64,000 nucleotides of DNA from Arctopsyche grandis (Eukaryota > Arthropoda > Insecta > Trichoptera > Hydropsychidae). The stretch is from assembly GCF_051622035.1 (NCBI RefSeq), contig NC_135360.1, forward strand, positions 32,009,206 through 32,073,205, read 5' to 3'. Below are positions 1 to 31,095 of this stretch, piece after piece; position 1 is the first letter of the stretch, and every line of letters begins with the position of its first letter. The notes under the pieces are model-generated. The model was not told the DNA's origin. It made no database searches and saw only the letters and a program-made list of their open reading frames with translations. The translations under genes were made by a program, and so were the position numbers.

Positions 1-140
1 TCCATTTTATTTAAACAATAAATTAAAAAAAAAAAACATTTAATTTACAAATTTTTATTTTTATTTAGCGCCTCAAAAAGAGCTCACTACAATTTCGTAC
101 AATTTCGGTGGAGGGGAGGAAGGTGCGCTTGTGTTTCAGC

Positions 141-357
141 CAGTGGCGGCTCGTGAGAATTTATAGAGGGGGGCTGCAGAGGTTAATCGGGTTGTATTAG
201 CTCGTTGACCATACCGGTGATCAAATGCAGACAAAAATAGCATGCATATGTACTATACTAGGAGGTCTGCAGCCCATATGGACGGCAAAAATAGCATGCA
301 TTTGTACTATACTGGGAAGGCTGTAGCCCCGCAGCCCATATAGACGAGCCGCCACTG
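141..357. mobile_element. hAT-type MITE, 217 bp
   Basis: The ends are inverted repeats (CAGTGGCGGCTCGT at left, ACGAGCCGCCACTG at right). A perfect 8-bp direct repeat GTTTCAGC flanks it at 133-140 and 358-365, which is the hAT target-site length. Two internal repeats of a unit containing TTGTACTATACTGGGA-like sequence lie between the ends. It has no coding capacity. Confidence 0.85.
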
Positions 358-489
358 GTTTCAGCCCACCTCATAAAAAAAATCTTGGCTACGGCCGTGA
401 AGGAGAAGAATATAAAACAATACAAGAATATATGTAAGTGCCTTCCCTTCAACTACGATATCTATAATATAAACTTACATCCAGGTTTT

Positions 490-600
490 GTTTATTGGCG
501 CCGTCCACACATACGATATTTCCATATCCAGTTCCTAAATAGCAACCACAGGTTGCAATATGGAAATATCGCGTGTATGGACGGCGCCATTGATAACGGA
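490..600. repeat. Foldback hairpin repeat
   Basis: Two roughly 31-bp arms, starting GGCGCCGTCCACACATACGA at 497 and ending at 588 with GGACGGCGCC, are almost perfect reverse complements around a spacer of about 30 bp. It is probably a small MITE. No target duplication is obvious. Confidence 0.6.
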
Positions 601-659
601 AACTTGGAATATAAAAAAAGTGATGAGTTTTAATCTGGAAAAAAAAATGGTAAATCAAT

Positions 660-1113
660 TATTGTTATAGTGTTTGACTCGAAAAACAAATAAGAATATA
701 AAATCTTAGTCTTCTGGTTAATTCCTTATACATATATTTCAATCTAATTTTGCTGAAACCAAAAAATAAATGGAATATGATGTTAATTCACGCTGCAAAT
801 TAGCTGGTCGTAAAGCTATGCGTTATGCTTTACCGCTGCTTGTCAATAAAATTCATTCAAATGTCAAATTTGTCAAAGACGGAAAAGCCGCAAATTTCGT
901 TCGGTCAATGAAAATTTCATGCAAGTATTTTTATTAGATATATTTAACAAATAAATTTAATATTTTTATTAGATTTCGTCAAACATAACTCACGATCGAT
1001 TATATTGACATTTTAAAATGCGTGGGTGTTATATGTATATACATACATATATATATTTTCGCAATACTTAGTTGTAATTTCCGTTGAATTGTCGTATATA
1101 GGTGAGCTCTAAA
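660..1113 (+). promoter_or_regulatory. Upstream region of LZTR1
   Basis: This AT-rich stretch precedes the LZTR1 start codon and holds no long ORF or recognised repeat. No TATA box at a convincing distance is visible, as expected for a broadly expressed gene. It presumably holds the core promoter and 5'UTR, but this is inferred from position only. Confidence 0.35.
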
Positions 1114-11614
<10,501 letters not shown>

Positions 11615-12095
11615 ACCAGTGGTATTGACCGAGCGAATTATTTTCGTTTCATTGTGTTTAAATTCTTTTTGAATATTATCATAATAATGTATCCACTCAC
11701 AAAATAATTTAAAACACTAAGCGCATACTCATTACTCATATGTAACTTTTAAGTATTATTTATTTTATTTATATGTATGTATGTGTTTGTATATCGGTCG
11801 GTTATATTATGTATGTATGTATATTGCAATATTAGCAGCAGATGAATGTTATATTTAGAATAAGAATATTAAAGAGATGTAATATTTATGATTGTTGTAA
11901 GTAATTAAATATATTTATAATGTAAAATAGACTTTAACAAATTAAAATTATTTAACTCATTTTTTTAGTGTTTTTTTTTTAATTAAATTGAGGCATAAAA
12001 TCCAAAGTGCTTGTAAAAATACAACTTAATAAAATTTTATTGTATTTAATACAATATATTATACTAGTGGTTTTACCCGGCTTCGCTCTATATCT

Positions 12096-12372
12096 TCTAT
12101 ATATATATAATAATGAATGTCTGTGTGTGTGTCTCGAATAGCCTCCTAAACCACTGAACCGATTACGATGGAACTTTCAGGATTTGTTGTATGCATGTCC
12201 GGGAAGATTACTGTGAAAAAAAAAACGGGAAAAAATGGGAATGAGTGTCATTGCAACGCAATAATTTCAAATGTGTTCAATGCCTGCGTTTTTCCGATAA
12301 ATAGGAACGGGAACGGGAATGGGAATTGCATGCATTATTATGGCATTGCAACGCAGGCCGGGGTTCAGCTAG
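12096..12372 (+). mobile_element. Helitron-like non-autonomous element, 277 bp
   Basis: The 5' end is TCTATATATATATAATAATG, then ATGAATGTCTGTGTG and cctcctaaaccactgaaccg, as in widespread arthropod Helitrons. The 3' end is GCCGGGGTTCAGCTAG followed by T. A separate Helitron end (reverse complement of GCGAAGCCGGGTAAAACCACTAGT) lies just upstream at 12062-12090. Confidence 0.7.
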
Positions 12373-12656
12373 TTTGTAATATAAACCGCTTAAACATGGC
12401 TAATCTAATAGTAAACATTTTATTAAATTTATTTGAATAGTTTTATATGATTTAAATTTATTTGAATATTCATTTGTTGTTTTATTAAATTTAACGTCAC
12501 GGATTCTACCACCCAAACCTTACATACAATGTCTCTTTCTAAATTATATATTAGATGTATTTGGATTTGGGAAACTGATTTCAAAATTTACGGCTTGGCG
12601 TTTTTATTTGTTAAGCTGTACTGATATTTCAAAATAAAAAAAAATCGATTTCAATA

Positions 12657-13961
12657 CAGTAGAACCTCGATTATCCAGATTTTTGATTATCCGGATAATC
12701 CGGATGTTAAAAAACAAACAAAAATTAAACGATTTTGCTGCTGAATTTGAACTGAAATTGCTTTCAAATGTTTACGTTATCAGCTTCTACGAGAAAATGA
12801 AATTTAAAAGACTGTCCAACTTTCTCTTACATGGCAGCAGAAAGTTGGAATTCTTTAAAGGTGTCAACATTGAAAAAATTTTGAAAAAGCCATTTATATG
12901 TTCCAGTAACGCATTGATAAGTGATTTTGAAGAAGATGTCATCAAGTGGTTAAATTGCGATGCGAACGATCCTGGATTCCAAATTTTGAAGGAAATTAGA
13001 GGAAATAATTAAAGAAATATTTACCCCAGTGGAACAAGATGAAGAAGACGACGAGGAAATTTGCAAGGGGGATATCGGTCCTATGAATTTTGAAGCTTTT
13101 CAGTGCTTAGACATTGCCATTAAGTGGTTTGAGAGTCAAGAATAATTTAACTCGAGACAACTTATGTGTCTTAAAAGTATTCGCGATTTGGCAGCTTCAA
13201 AAAGAACAGCTAACTTGAAGCAAAAATCCATAATTGAATCTCTTAATAAAGAATAATCTAATATTGATCTTCATGTTATTATATGTGTATGTAAATGTCG
13301 ACAAATAAAAAAAAAATCGAACAAGAGTAAACTGCCACTTCCGGCTGACGGATGCTTACCAAATTTTATACATAACTTGGTATTAAGCTTAAACTTGTAG
13401 ATATGAAATTTTAGTTCAATAAACCAATAGGTTTCTGAGAAAAATATAAAAAACCTCGATTCTCTAGAGTAAAAGTACTACTTCCGGTTCAGGTAAAAAT
13501 ATTCAAAAAACATAACGTTTTAAAGATTATAATTTCTATTACATTAAAAAAAATTTCAATCCGATTCAGTTAGCGGTTTGGGAGATAATTGAATTCAAAA
13601 ACTTAAAAAGAGGATACCTATACTGGAAAATACCATTTCCGGTCAACTTAAAAATTTGAAAAAAATTCACATAGTGTCGATAAGAATTTAAGTAACCAAT
13701 ACTAAGTTTCAGTTCGATAAGACTAACGGTGTTCAAAAAATCCACAAAATACACAGACACCCATTTTTTCTAGATCATGAAAATGTGACCAGTGATCGAT
13801 TCTGAGTTTGATTCTGGCATGATCAGAAAACTTAATCTATTATTACTACGTACATAGATAAAGTAAATATTCATACTGAATGTCTTTCCCTGTCAATTGT
13901 GATTTTTCATTATCCAAACTACCTTCATCCCCAATTAATCCGAATAATCGAGGTTCTACTG
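12657..13961 (+). mobile_element. Tigger/pogo-like DNA transposon, decayed
   Basis: The terminal inverted repeats CAGTAGAACCTCGATTATCC (12657) and ATAATCGAGGTTCTACTG (ending 13961) are those of Tigger elements, and TA precedes the left end. Coding remains of the transposase C-terminus lie at about 12700-13255, ending with FEAFQCLDIAIKWFESQE and a frame-shifted SIRDLAASKR. The DNA-binding and DDE domains are gone. About 500 bp at 13310-13830 is a later insertion with three spaced copies of an ACTTCCGGT-like motif. Confidence 0.82.
13310..13830. repeat. Insertion in the Tigger element, repeated ACTTCCGG-like units
   Basis: Spaced blocks contain ccacttccggctgacggatg, tacttccggttcagg and catttccggtcaac, each followed by similar text on a gradient or state (aagtttcagttcgat). 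It ends with ttttctagatcatgaaaatg. It resembles the repetitive 3' region of an unknown retroelement. I cannot name the family. Confidence 0.4.
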
Positions 13962-13999
13962 CATTTATAAACAGCCCAATCCCAAGGATTCTGCCAGGA

Positions 14000-14965
14000 C
14001 AGATGCCCAAAATCCCAGTACTGTACCGGTTAACCGTTTGCCCGCAGCCGTCTTCTATAGAAGCTTTGGGCGACAATTCTGTAGCGCGGCTGTCTTCCAT
14101 AGAATTTATGAACTTTGCACGGGATTTTGAGCCTTATATGCGCCTATTTCAACTGTTTTAAGGTTCAAAATTTGTTAAATATATTACTGAGAGTTGAATA
14201 CCATCTATTCAATTTGCTTAAAATGAATATATACCAGTCAAAATTAGTTTTTTGTGGAGCCATACTGAAACCTCGTTTATGTGACGTCACGTCTGTTGAA
14301 CAATGGTGATGATACGTCTCAATTGTATGAAGAATGATTATTTGACAATTAAGCCAAAACTACGAGATATATTATGTATTTTATTGTTTAAAATAAAACT
14401 TTGTGTTAATTAACATATCTGGTTACTTGAGTAAATATTAAAATCTGTATTTAAGGTCGAAAACTCGATTGCCAAATTCGCGAAAAAGGTGCCGCGTACA
14501 GGGCTTGTTCGCTGTATTTATTGCCGCGGGCAAAGGGTTGAACCAGTACCAATGGCCACCTTACTGACTAGCATATCTCGAGCTCTCGAGCTATCATTAT
14601 CGACATCGATTATGAACTATTCGACCATGAATTCGTTGCATATTGTTATGAAGTGCATTCAAGTGGAAATTTTCACGTGGTTTGCTGTGGCGATGGAAAC
14701 AAACCATTATCGATTTCATTTTTATCAGTAGGTACCTAGGTAGCAAAGTTTATGAAATGATATATGCCTCTGCTTAATACGCGTCACACAAATCATTACG
14801 ACATAACATACGGTGTGTCGTTTGAGACGTTCTAGTTGGAGTGTGGAGTTCAAGGTCCATTGGTAACCAGAAGCGCACTGTTCGACAGATTCTCTGGCCG
14901 ATCGGACGCTTCCTAACCTCTGCCATTGTTTCTGCGAACCCGGAAGTTGACTGATCAGCTGAAAT
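14000..14965. other. Intergenic region and upstream region of the ENTPD gene
   Basis: This stretch is less AT-rich than its surroundings, especially 14480-14960 (tctcgagctctcgagc, tatcgacatcgattatg). No ORF here has a convincing protein. It probably carries the promoter and 5'UTR of the gene starting at 14966. No TATA box is evident. Confidence 0.4.
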
Positions 14966-24234
<9,269 letters not shown>

Positions 24235-24849
24235 TCCTCTTTTGCGGGATGTAATCGAATTTAAAAATAATTTATAGTAGATCAATATTATTTTCATATG
24301 AAAAGTACGATTGGAATGATTTTATCAGTATTTTTGTATCGATCTTTTTCTTTTTCATATATATTTTTTTTGATTTTTTAACCTACTAGAATTGTCTGTT
24401 TTGAAAGTAAACTATAACACAGTCGAACTAATTTATAATGAGTTTAAAAGGACTGAAAAACTTGTCCAAAACTAATCCGATTGTTGTAATAACAATACAT
24501 GATTTTGAGGTAAACGGATTATCCTGCAAAAAGCTATCTCGCGCAGGTCTGGCACTCGACTTCTCGTTAGTACAATATTTTACGTTTGTGACATTCGATT
24601 GATGGAGTTTTTGGGTGCCAGGTATTCCGTGATCGAAATTTTAGTGACTTGCGCGAGATCGCTTTTTATTGCAGAATAATCACCAAACCGATTTTGATTC
24701 TGTGTTTGTAAATAAGCAAGTTCGACTGTATATAAGCCAATTTTTTTTATTAAAATAATTAATGATCAATATTTTAGTTAATTGACTTAAACTCATTCGC
24801 TCATTATTGAAGAATTATCGAAATTGTATTAATTCATTGACCATTTTAA

Positions 24850-25618
24850 CCAGAGAAATGTTATAATAATTGAAACGCCTTTACGAATAAATAAATTGTG
24901 TCAATATTACGCGGTACGTCTCCATAACTACGCTACAACGCACGGAATACAATCAGGGTCATCACATATTCACTACAGATATAAAAGTTTTATTTTGATA
25001 TAGATTTATTTAAAATTTGAGTATATGGCAGTGTTGGGCGTTGGTGGCCAATTCGTTTCTTTTCTCAGTTGGTGGATTATTTTTATCCACTTTTTTGTAT
25101 TTGTCTATCCTTGGGATCTCTTAAATTGACGTGTAATGTATAGTTTCAACAAAATTATGTATAATATAAAATGAACGATGTTTATATTAATTAAACTTAA
25201 ATAATTGGTTCTTAATATAATTGAGTATTCGGTGCCACCAAGAGAAATTTTTTTTACATTTATTTAAAAATAATTTTGACATTTCTCTGGTGCCACCCCT
25301 GAAATTTTATGTAGAATTCGGGCGATCGCCATGACACTTTTAAAAACTGTCAAACTACGATGGTAATTGAATAATATGTTACTTAAATGATTAATTTACT
25401 TATAAAAATCAATGCCATGATGTTTATTGTGTGTTTTTGAATGCATTGTGCAATTTTTAACAACGCACTTGTCCAGAGAAGTTTTTATCGGACATACGTT
25501 GACCACCAAGCATCAAATACGACTGATGCTAACATTATTTAGGAATGTCTGTGGACAATCGTCACTTGACAACAATATAACGCCTAAAGCCACTTCTATT
25601 ATTATAACATTTCTCTGG
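24850..25618. mobile_element. DNA-transposon-like family X, copy 1 (769 bp)
   Basis: Ends are CCAGAGAAATGTTATAATAA and its complement (TTATTATAACATTTCTCTGG), flanked by TTTTAA on both sides (24844-24849, 25619-25624). An internal inverted pair contains the same CAGAGAAATG motif (about 25215-25310). Other copies are at 59687-60484, 60541-61085 and 58049-58303. It encodes no recognisable transposase. Confidence 0.8.
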
Positions 25619-25624
25619 TTTTAA

Positions 25625-26584
25625 CTCAAATTTAACAAAAAAAAAAAAAGAAAATTTAATGAAATTTTCACTTAATATATTTCTTACAGTAGTGAAATGA
25701 TATTTGAATAATTTATTTTTTTAATAAACTACATTTTACATTCTCAAGTATATCACAATGTATATTTTATGATAGTCAATCTATTATTGTTCGTGTGCAT
25801 GTCACAATTATTAAATAGAAATTGTATTTCAGATTTATTTACTATTTTTTTAAATTGAATATTTTGATCGATGATGTCGATTCAGGGGATTAATTGTAAT
25901 TACCATATCGATTGCTGTTCACTGGAACTGTCCAAAGACCTGACGCGACGCGTACATATTGAGTTGACTCGGATGTCTACGACAAGGTGCTCATTAGTTA
26001 ATAGAAAGAAAAAATATAAATAAAAATGAACCTGAAACGGTTAAGAGGCTATTGCACATAACCTTTATAATTTTTATATGTAAATTGAAACTGTGCGAAT
26101 TTATATTCACACTAGTGCGTGATTATGATTCGATAATGTGGTACCTGTAGCGTATTAAACTTAACGATACGTAGATTTAATAAACGTATGTTCCTCGTAG
26201 GGCTCGTGTTTTAATTGTTTTTTTTTTTAGTTCTGATCCTGACTAAAAAAACGTATTTTTTGAAAAAACACATGCTAACATTGGATTCGGCACAAAATAA
26301 TTATGTTCTATATATAAAGATATAATTTTTTATTGATTCCTTAACTTTAATCCAAAGTATACAATATGTTTGGTGCTTGAATGTAACATTGAATTTTTGG
26401 CCCTTGCATACATATCTCAAATTATTAAAATAAGTAGAAAAATTCCTTATACATTATACATATGTATTTTATTTTACCTTATTTATGTAGAAGTCAATAT
26501 ACATGTGTAGCATAATAAAATTGTAATATTCATAGTTCACAATTCACGTTAGGTTTTTTTTATATTTATATTACTATATATTTT
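25625..26584. other. Intergenic, no gene seen
   Basis: AT-rich sequence downstream of the ENTPD gene. I found no recognisable exon, RNA gene or bounded repeat here. Confidence 0.5.
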
Positions 26585-26878
26585 ATAGTGAAAGCATATT
26601 TCAAGTGAAAATATATTTTCACCATTTCAAGCAGTGAAAATGTGTCAAACAATAAACTTACAACGTTTAACTTTACAAATTTAACCCTAACAACCCAATT
26701 TTAAATGAATAATGCCAACCCTTACTTAACCTAACCTATCCTAACCCTTAAATAATACCAATCCTAACAATCTAATCTTAAATTAATAAAACCAACCGTG
26801 AAAATGTAACTGGTTATTATTTCACTGAATAGTCAGTGAGAATATATTTTCACTTGAAATATAATTTCACTGTGACAT
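26585..26878. mobile_element. MITE with TTAGG-like interior, copy 2 (294 bp)
   Basis: The ends match copy 1 (22786). The middle contains CCTAACCTATCCTAACCCTT, which on the other strand is a degenerate TTAGG run, in reverse orientation to copy 1. Confidence 0.75.
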
Positions 26879-27039
26879 ACATAATTATGGATGTTTTACA
26901 ATATTTTATTATGATGATACATATGTTCCAGTAATTGCTTTAATTCAGTAAATGTATACACTAATTCATATAAATTTGTATATATATTCATCAATTTGAA
27001 GGGTATTTAGTAATAATTTCGACTCGTAAATGTGTATAT

Positions 27040-27455
27040 TATAGTACAAGTTCTAAATCTGGTTTGTTCATGAACATACTAGTTTGTTCATAGTATTTAG
27101 TTTAAGTGTTAACACTCGAAAGCTATCTTTAAATAGACTCACCAAACTTTTGAGCTGTTAAGATGAGTATTTAATAGGGAAATCCTATGGAAACCACATT
27201 AAAACCTTGCTATAATTCCCGTTTCTGGCTATTTTTTTTAAATATTGCAACTCAAGGTAAGCATATGTACATACATATTTGATGTGATAAACGATTGAGA
27301 ATATTTAAACTTATGCCTAATAGTTTGTGCATGAACAGACTAGTTCGTTTGTCAATTTGTTTTTTTGTTGTGTACACTGACTGGTCAGATAGGTTCGTGT
27401 ATGAACAAACTAGTATGTTCATGAAATAACGAAATGTGCACTTGAACTGTAACAT
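27040..27455. mobile_element. MITE with long inverted ends, about 415 bp
   Basis: The left block TTTGTTCATGAACATACTAG TTTGTTCAT is mirrored at right by ATGAACAAACTAGTATGTTC. Weaker complementarity extends to both outer ends (tagtacaagtt / aacttgaactgt-like). A third related block is near 27325. No clean target duplication was found. Confidence 0.6.
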
Positions 27456-28130
27456 ATACACTTTCACATTTGATTTAGTAAATGTATATAATTGACACTT
27501 TCACTAGTAGGTGTGTGTATTCTAGCGATATAACCTATAGATTGATTGGTGTTTGATGGATCTTTAATAAACATTTCCCAACTTAAGCTATACAATCAGG
27601 CCAGTGTGTACATTTACAAAATTTTACGTTTTTACTGTGATATGCACATAGTATACAATACAATAGTAATAAATAATGTTATGAAGGTTGTTTAAATGTG
27701 CGGTTTATTTAGTTTGCTGTTTTTATGTTTATTTTTCTTTTAATTCGTTGACCGTCTTGCACGCTTGAGTTTATGATGAGTTGTTCGCACGTCGATTACC
27801 TCGATGTGTGTACTCGGTTTGTGTAATTTGTGCACGCATGTTTGTACATAAAATTTTATACAGTGTTTTATACAAAAGTGTAATTTAATTATTGCACCTG
27901 ATTTAAATTAAAAAAATGTAATTTTTAAAATGTGGACCAAATAAAATTTTAATTTTTGATCAATGTTTTTTTTTTAATTTTATTTTATTTATCAAATGTA
28001 TTTATATCGCATTTATAGATACATACATCGTATTGAGTTACTTGGACAGTTTCAATTTAATTTTTAACAATTTATTTGAATTTATCTCTGACATACATAC
28101 AAAATGTCTTCTCGCTTAGTTCATATTTTT
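27456..28130. other. Intergenic, no gene seen
   Basis: AT-rich sequence without bounded repeats or credible coding frames. Confidence 0.5.
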
Positions 28131-28485
28131 TCAATTCCTTATTATTATTATTTTTTTATATTACTATTACTTTATAATTGTTTTTCGATTCAAATTATTT
28201 TTTTTTAAAATCGAAAGAATATGTGATACACCGTTATCGATCACTATCAAGCAAGGATACAATATAACCGAAAATGGTCCAAAGGGTCGTTTTGGTATAG
28301 ATCACTGTCAAGCAAGGATAAATACTACCATACAATTTCAACGACATATGTAGGTCGAATGTGTCGTTTTTAAAGGACTATCCCATGCACGCGTGCCATG
28401 AACGTCCCATTTTTTCCCTATATGTTGAAAACTATCTAAAAAAAACCACGTGCCACATTCAACGCTGTGTGATTTCGCCCTTAAT
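28130..28485. mobile_element. PIF/Harbinger-like MITE relic, right end intact
   Basis: The right end GCTGTGTGATTTCGCCC followed by TTA matches the better copy at 37543. The stretch 28320-28600, including the junction with the next SINE, is closely repeated at 35335-35590. Confidence 0.6.
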
Positions 28486-28509
28486 TATTTTATTTTATTT
28501 ATTACATTT

Positions 28510-29135
28510 TATACCAGGAAGGCCTCACAGGTAAACCCCAATGCGCCTTCCTGGCCAATCACAAACTATACAGCATTTTTATTATACAAGTCGCTGAATT
28601 ATGAGACACTGAAAACTCGCAAATTAACGAGACATCTATGAATTGTACATACATTTTATTACACATTAATCATACTCGAATAGTGGTGACATGGTAGCAG
28701 TGCCGGTTTTAGGGGAGGGCTGGGTCGGGCGGTGCCCGAGGCCGCCAAATAAGTTAGGGCGCCGCACAATGCGCCAAAGGCACTTTAAAATTAGAGCGCC
28801 AAAAGCCATACAAAATTTTAGATTAGAGCGCTAAAGGCGAAATTTTTTTCTAGGAATGTTTAAAAAAAATTGCCCGAGAGCGCTATTGGATGTAAGGCCG
28901 GCACTACGTAGTAGGTAGGAAGGATTTTAGCCAATTTTTAATCGGGAACCGTTTCAACAATGAAGTCAGAGAAAATTGGCATACTCTGATAGGAAACGAT
29001 CGACCTGTAGTCACAAATATCCATGTCTGACCAGCAGCACTACAGATATATTTCAATCGAGGTCAGCTCATGGGATCGAACCCGGCGCCTCTCGGTGTTG
29101 GGCAGAAGCTTAACGACCGAGCTATGCTGCTGGCT
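28510..29135 (-). mobile_element. tRNA-derived SINE, tail type A, interrupted by a MITE
   Basis: In reverse orientation, the tail hairpin is at 28513-28555, the core (gggaaccgtttcaacaatga) at 28940-28965, and the head with gggatcgaacccggcgcctc and gaccgagctatgctgctggc ends at 29135. A hAT MITE (28697-28905) splits it. Confidence 0.88.
28697..28905. mobile_element. hAT-type MITE nested in a SINE, 209 bp
   Basis: Ends are GCAGTGCCGGTTTTAG and GGCCGGCACT. The flanking 8-mers ACATGGTA and ACGTAGTA differ at two sites but match the SINE sequence duplicated at insertion. The body repeats gcgcca/gagcgc motifs. Confidence 0.75.
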
Positions 29136-29400
29136 GATGAATAGGGGTCAGTTGATGATTGATTCGGGGTGAGATAACAGAAAGCAAGGGTGGAATCGAA
29201 TGAAAAGAAAACGCTTTTTTGCAAAACGAATTCTTCCATGTTGTCGGAAAACGTGTTATATGGAGCATGCTGTATGTAGTAATTAAATCTAAATTCATAT
29301 ACTCGAGTATATCAGCCGTTATATTTTAAAGTGGCGAAAGTCAAATTTTCAGTTCCAAAAACACTATTTCCGTTTTACTTAATTCACAAAATGTTATCAC

Positions 29401-29544
29401 TAGAGGCTGGAATCTGAAGGGGCCGGAAACGTGCCGCCTATTGTTCAATTGTTGTAAATCCTTTGTAAAAAAGGTTCGGCAAACCTTTAACAATGCATTT
29501 ACAATCTTTGAACAATAAACAGCCCCTTCAGATTCCGGCCTCTA
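29401..29544. mobile_element. 144-bp palindromic hAT-type MITE, copy 2
   Basis: Same length and ends as the copy at 19191, with a perfect 8-bp duplication GTTATCAC (29393-29400, 29545-29552). Confidence 0.9.
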
Positions 29545-29689
29545 GTTATCACTTACTTTAATTCGATATGTTCATACATAATCTCGAAAAAGCAGAATAC
29601 ATGTATTACATGCCACCAGTATTTTTAAACATTGTTCAAAGCATTATTTTATTTTATTTTTTTATTTTATTTTATTTTACAAAATCAAT

Positions 29690-29750
29690 TAATCAAGCAC
29701 ACTCGTCTAACAGATTGCTCCAAAGCGACGAGTGTGCTATTTAATTTATA
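29690..29750 (-). mobile_element. SINE tail fragment, type B hairpin
   Basis: In SINE sense: AGCACACTCGTC, loop GCTTTGGAGCAATCTGTTA, GACGAGTGTGCT. The 12-bp stem is perfect, and a T-rich run (the complement of the 3' A-rich tail) precedes it on the plus strand. Confidence 0.7.
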
Positions 29751-29949
29751 ATTATATTTAATGTTTTGCGAAATATGTATTTCTCGAAATGAAGAAAAGT
29801 GGGCTTTGCCACTTTCAAATATAACGGTTCATATCTAAATATTTCATAGGACTATAATTCAGAGTTGGATACTAATCGACCAAAATCTAGAATATTGTTT
29901 TTAGACTAAATTTCAAATTCATCTGATATGTACATATATAATAAAAAGG

Positions 29950-30609
29950 CGGTCTCCGTGACGAGCCAGAATGTTAAATTACAGAAAACACAAATATCGG
30001 AAGGCAAAGATCGAAAATAGTAAGATCAAAAAAAAAAGGGTGCATGGTAAACGGTACATACTTCTGCGCGCGCACATTAATACGGGAGGAAAAGCCTGTT
30101 CCTCTTGTTCCAGTTGTACCCTGCTCGCGCAAATTAAGTGAGTATGTACCATAGATGTATAATACATAGATCCGCCCTCACGGTTTATACTGGTCTCCCT
30201 TTTGGCGCATGCAAAATACATGGCGCATGCACACTTTTCTCTCACTAGGTTAGTAGCTAACCTAAGTAGGAAAGGTGATTTCATCTTTTCGTCACTAACT
30301 GAGGGGTGCGGGGGGTTTAACTAGCGGGGGGAAGTGAAAAAAACGTCGACCGCTGCGTCGTAGGGAAAAAAACCTTTTTTTCCCCAACTTCCTCCCGCTA
30401 GTTAAACCCCCCGCACCCTTCAGTTAATGGCGACAAGATCTTCAACGAAATTTGTTGTAATGCCATATCTAGTCTATTCTAGATCTATGGTATGTACCAT
30501 GCACCCTTTTTTTTTTGTCCTTTCGACTTAAGATCTTTCGATTTCCGATCTTTGCCTTCCGATATTTGTGTTTTCTGTAATTTAACATTCTCGCTCGTCA
30601 CGTAGACCC
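29950..30609. mobile_element. Foldback MULE-like element, copy 2, with nested insertion
   Basis: It has the same termini as 21715 (CGGTCTCCGTGACGAG and GTCACGTAGACCC). The flanks ataaaaagg and aataaaagg fit an eroded 9-bp duplication. The left arm is shorter, and the right arm is interrupted at 30150-30489. Confidence 0.8.
30150..30489. mobile_element. Nested palindromic element, 340 bp
   Basis: Ends are CATAGATGTATAATACATAG and CTAGATCTATG, with a perfect 8-bp duplication GTATGTAC (30142-30149, 30490-30497). It contains its own palindrome at 30285-30432, with about 48-bp arms built on TGCGGGGGGTTTAACTAGCG. Confidence 0.8.
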
Positions 30610-31095
30610 AATAAAAGGACATGTATAAATGATTGAATTGGTATACTTGGGTCGAGTTTACTTTTAAGTTGGTATGCTGCGTAACACCGCGACCAAAGGA
30701 CAGCTCGTTTTGGCGCATCGAGAAATACATATACGGATATACATATATAGTTAAAAGCGCTGAATTAGTTCCGTTGACTACCTTACCGCGTGTCTCTTCA
30801 GGAATTGAATCATATATGTACGTGTATATTCAGAATTGCCATTTTCATTTTATCTAAGCGATATAACCTATCAACCCTTAAATTACGTTTGCGCCAATTA
30901 AAATAAAAATTGGCCACGAAAAAGCGACGATAGCAAATTAAATTGTAAAAAAATAAAACAATTACAAGCATTTGCGTAGGACAATCGACTTATAAAATGC
31001 GATAAACTTGAAAATTACTCCGTGTTCGATTTGCATACGCGAATTCGACCAGTTTTCGCCAAATTTGGGTCCCGCAAATTATTATGATAGATAAA
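30610..31095. other. Intergenic, no gene seen
   Basis: No repeat boundaries or credible exons. Short frames here lack family resemblance. Confidence 0.45.

Noticed and set aside
25427-25624. 65-aa ORF repeated at 59537-59779 (LFRNVCGQSSLDNNITPKAT)
   Set aside because: The peptide match comes from DNA identity between two family X copies, with no extended frame or known domain.
26690-26780. Interstitial telomere array
   Set aside because: The TTAGG-like units are few and degenerate and lie inside a MITE present twice, so I treat them as part of that element.
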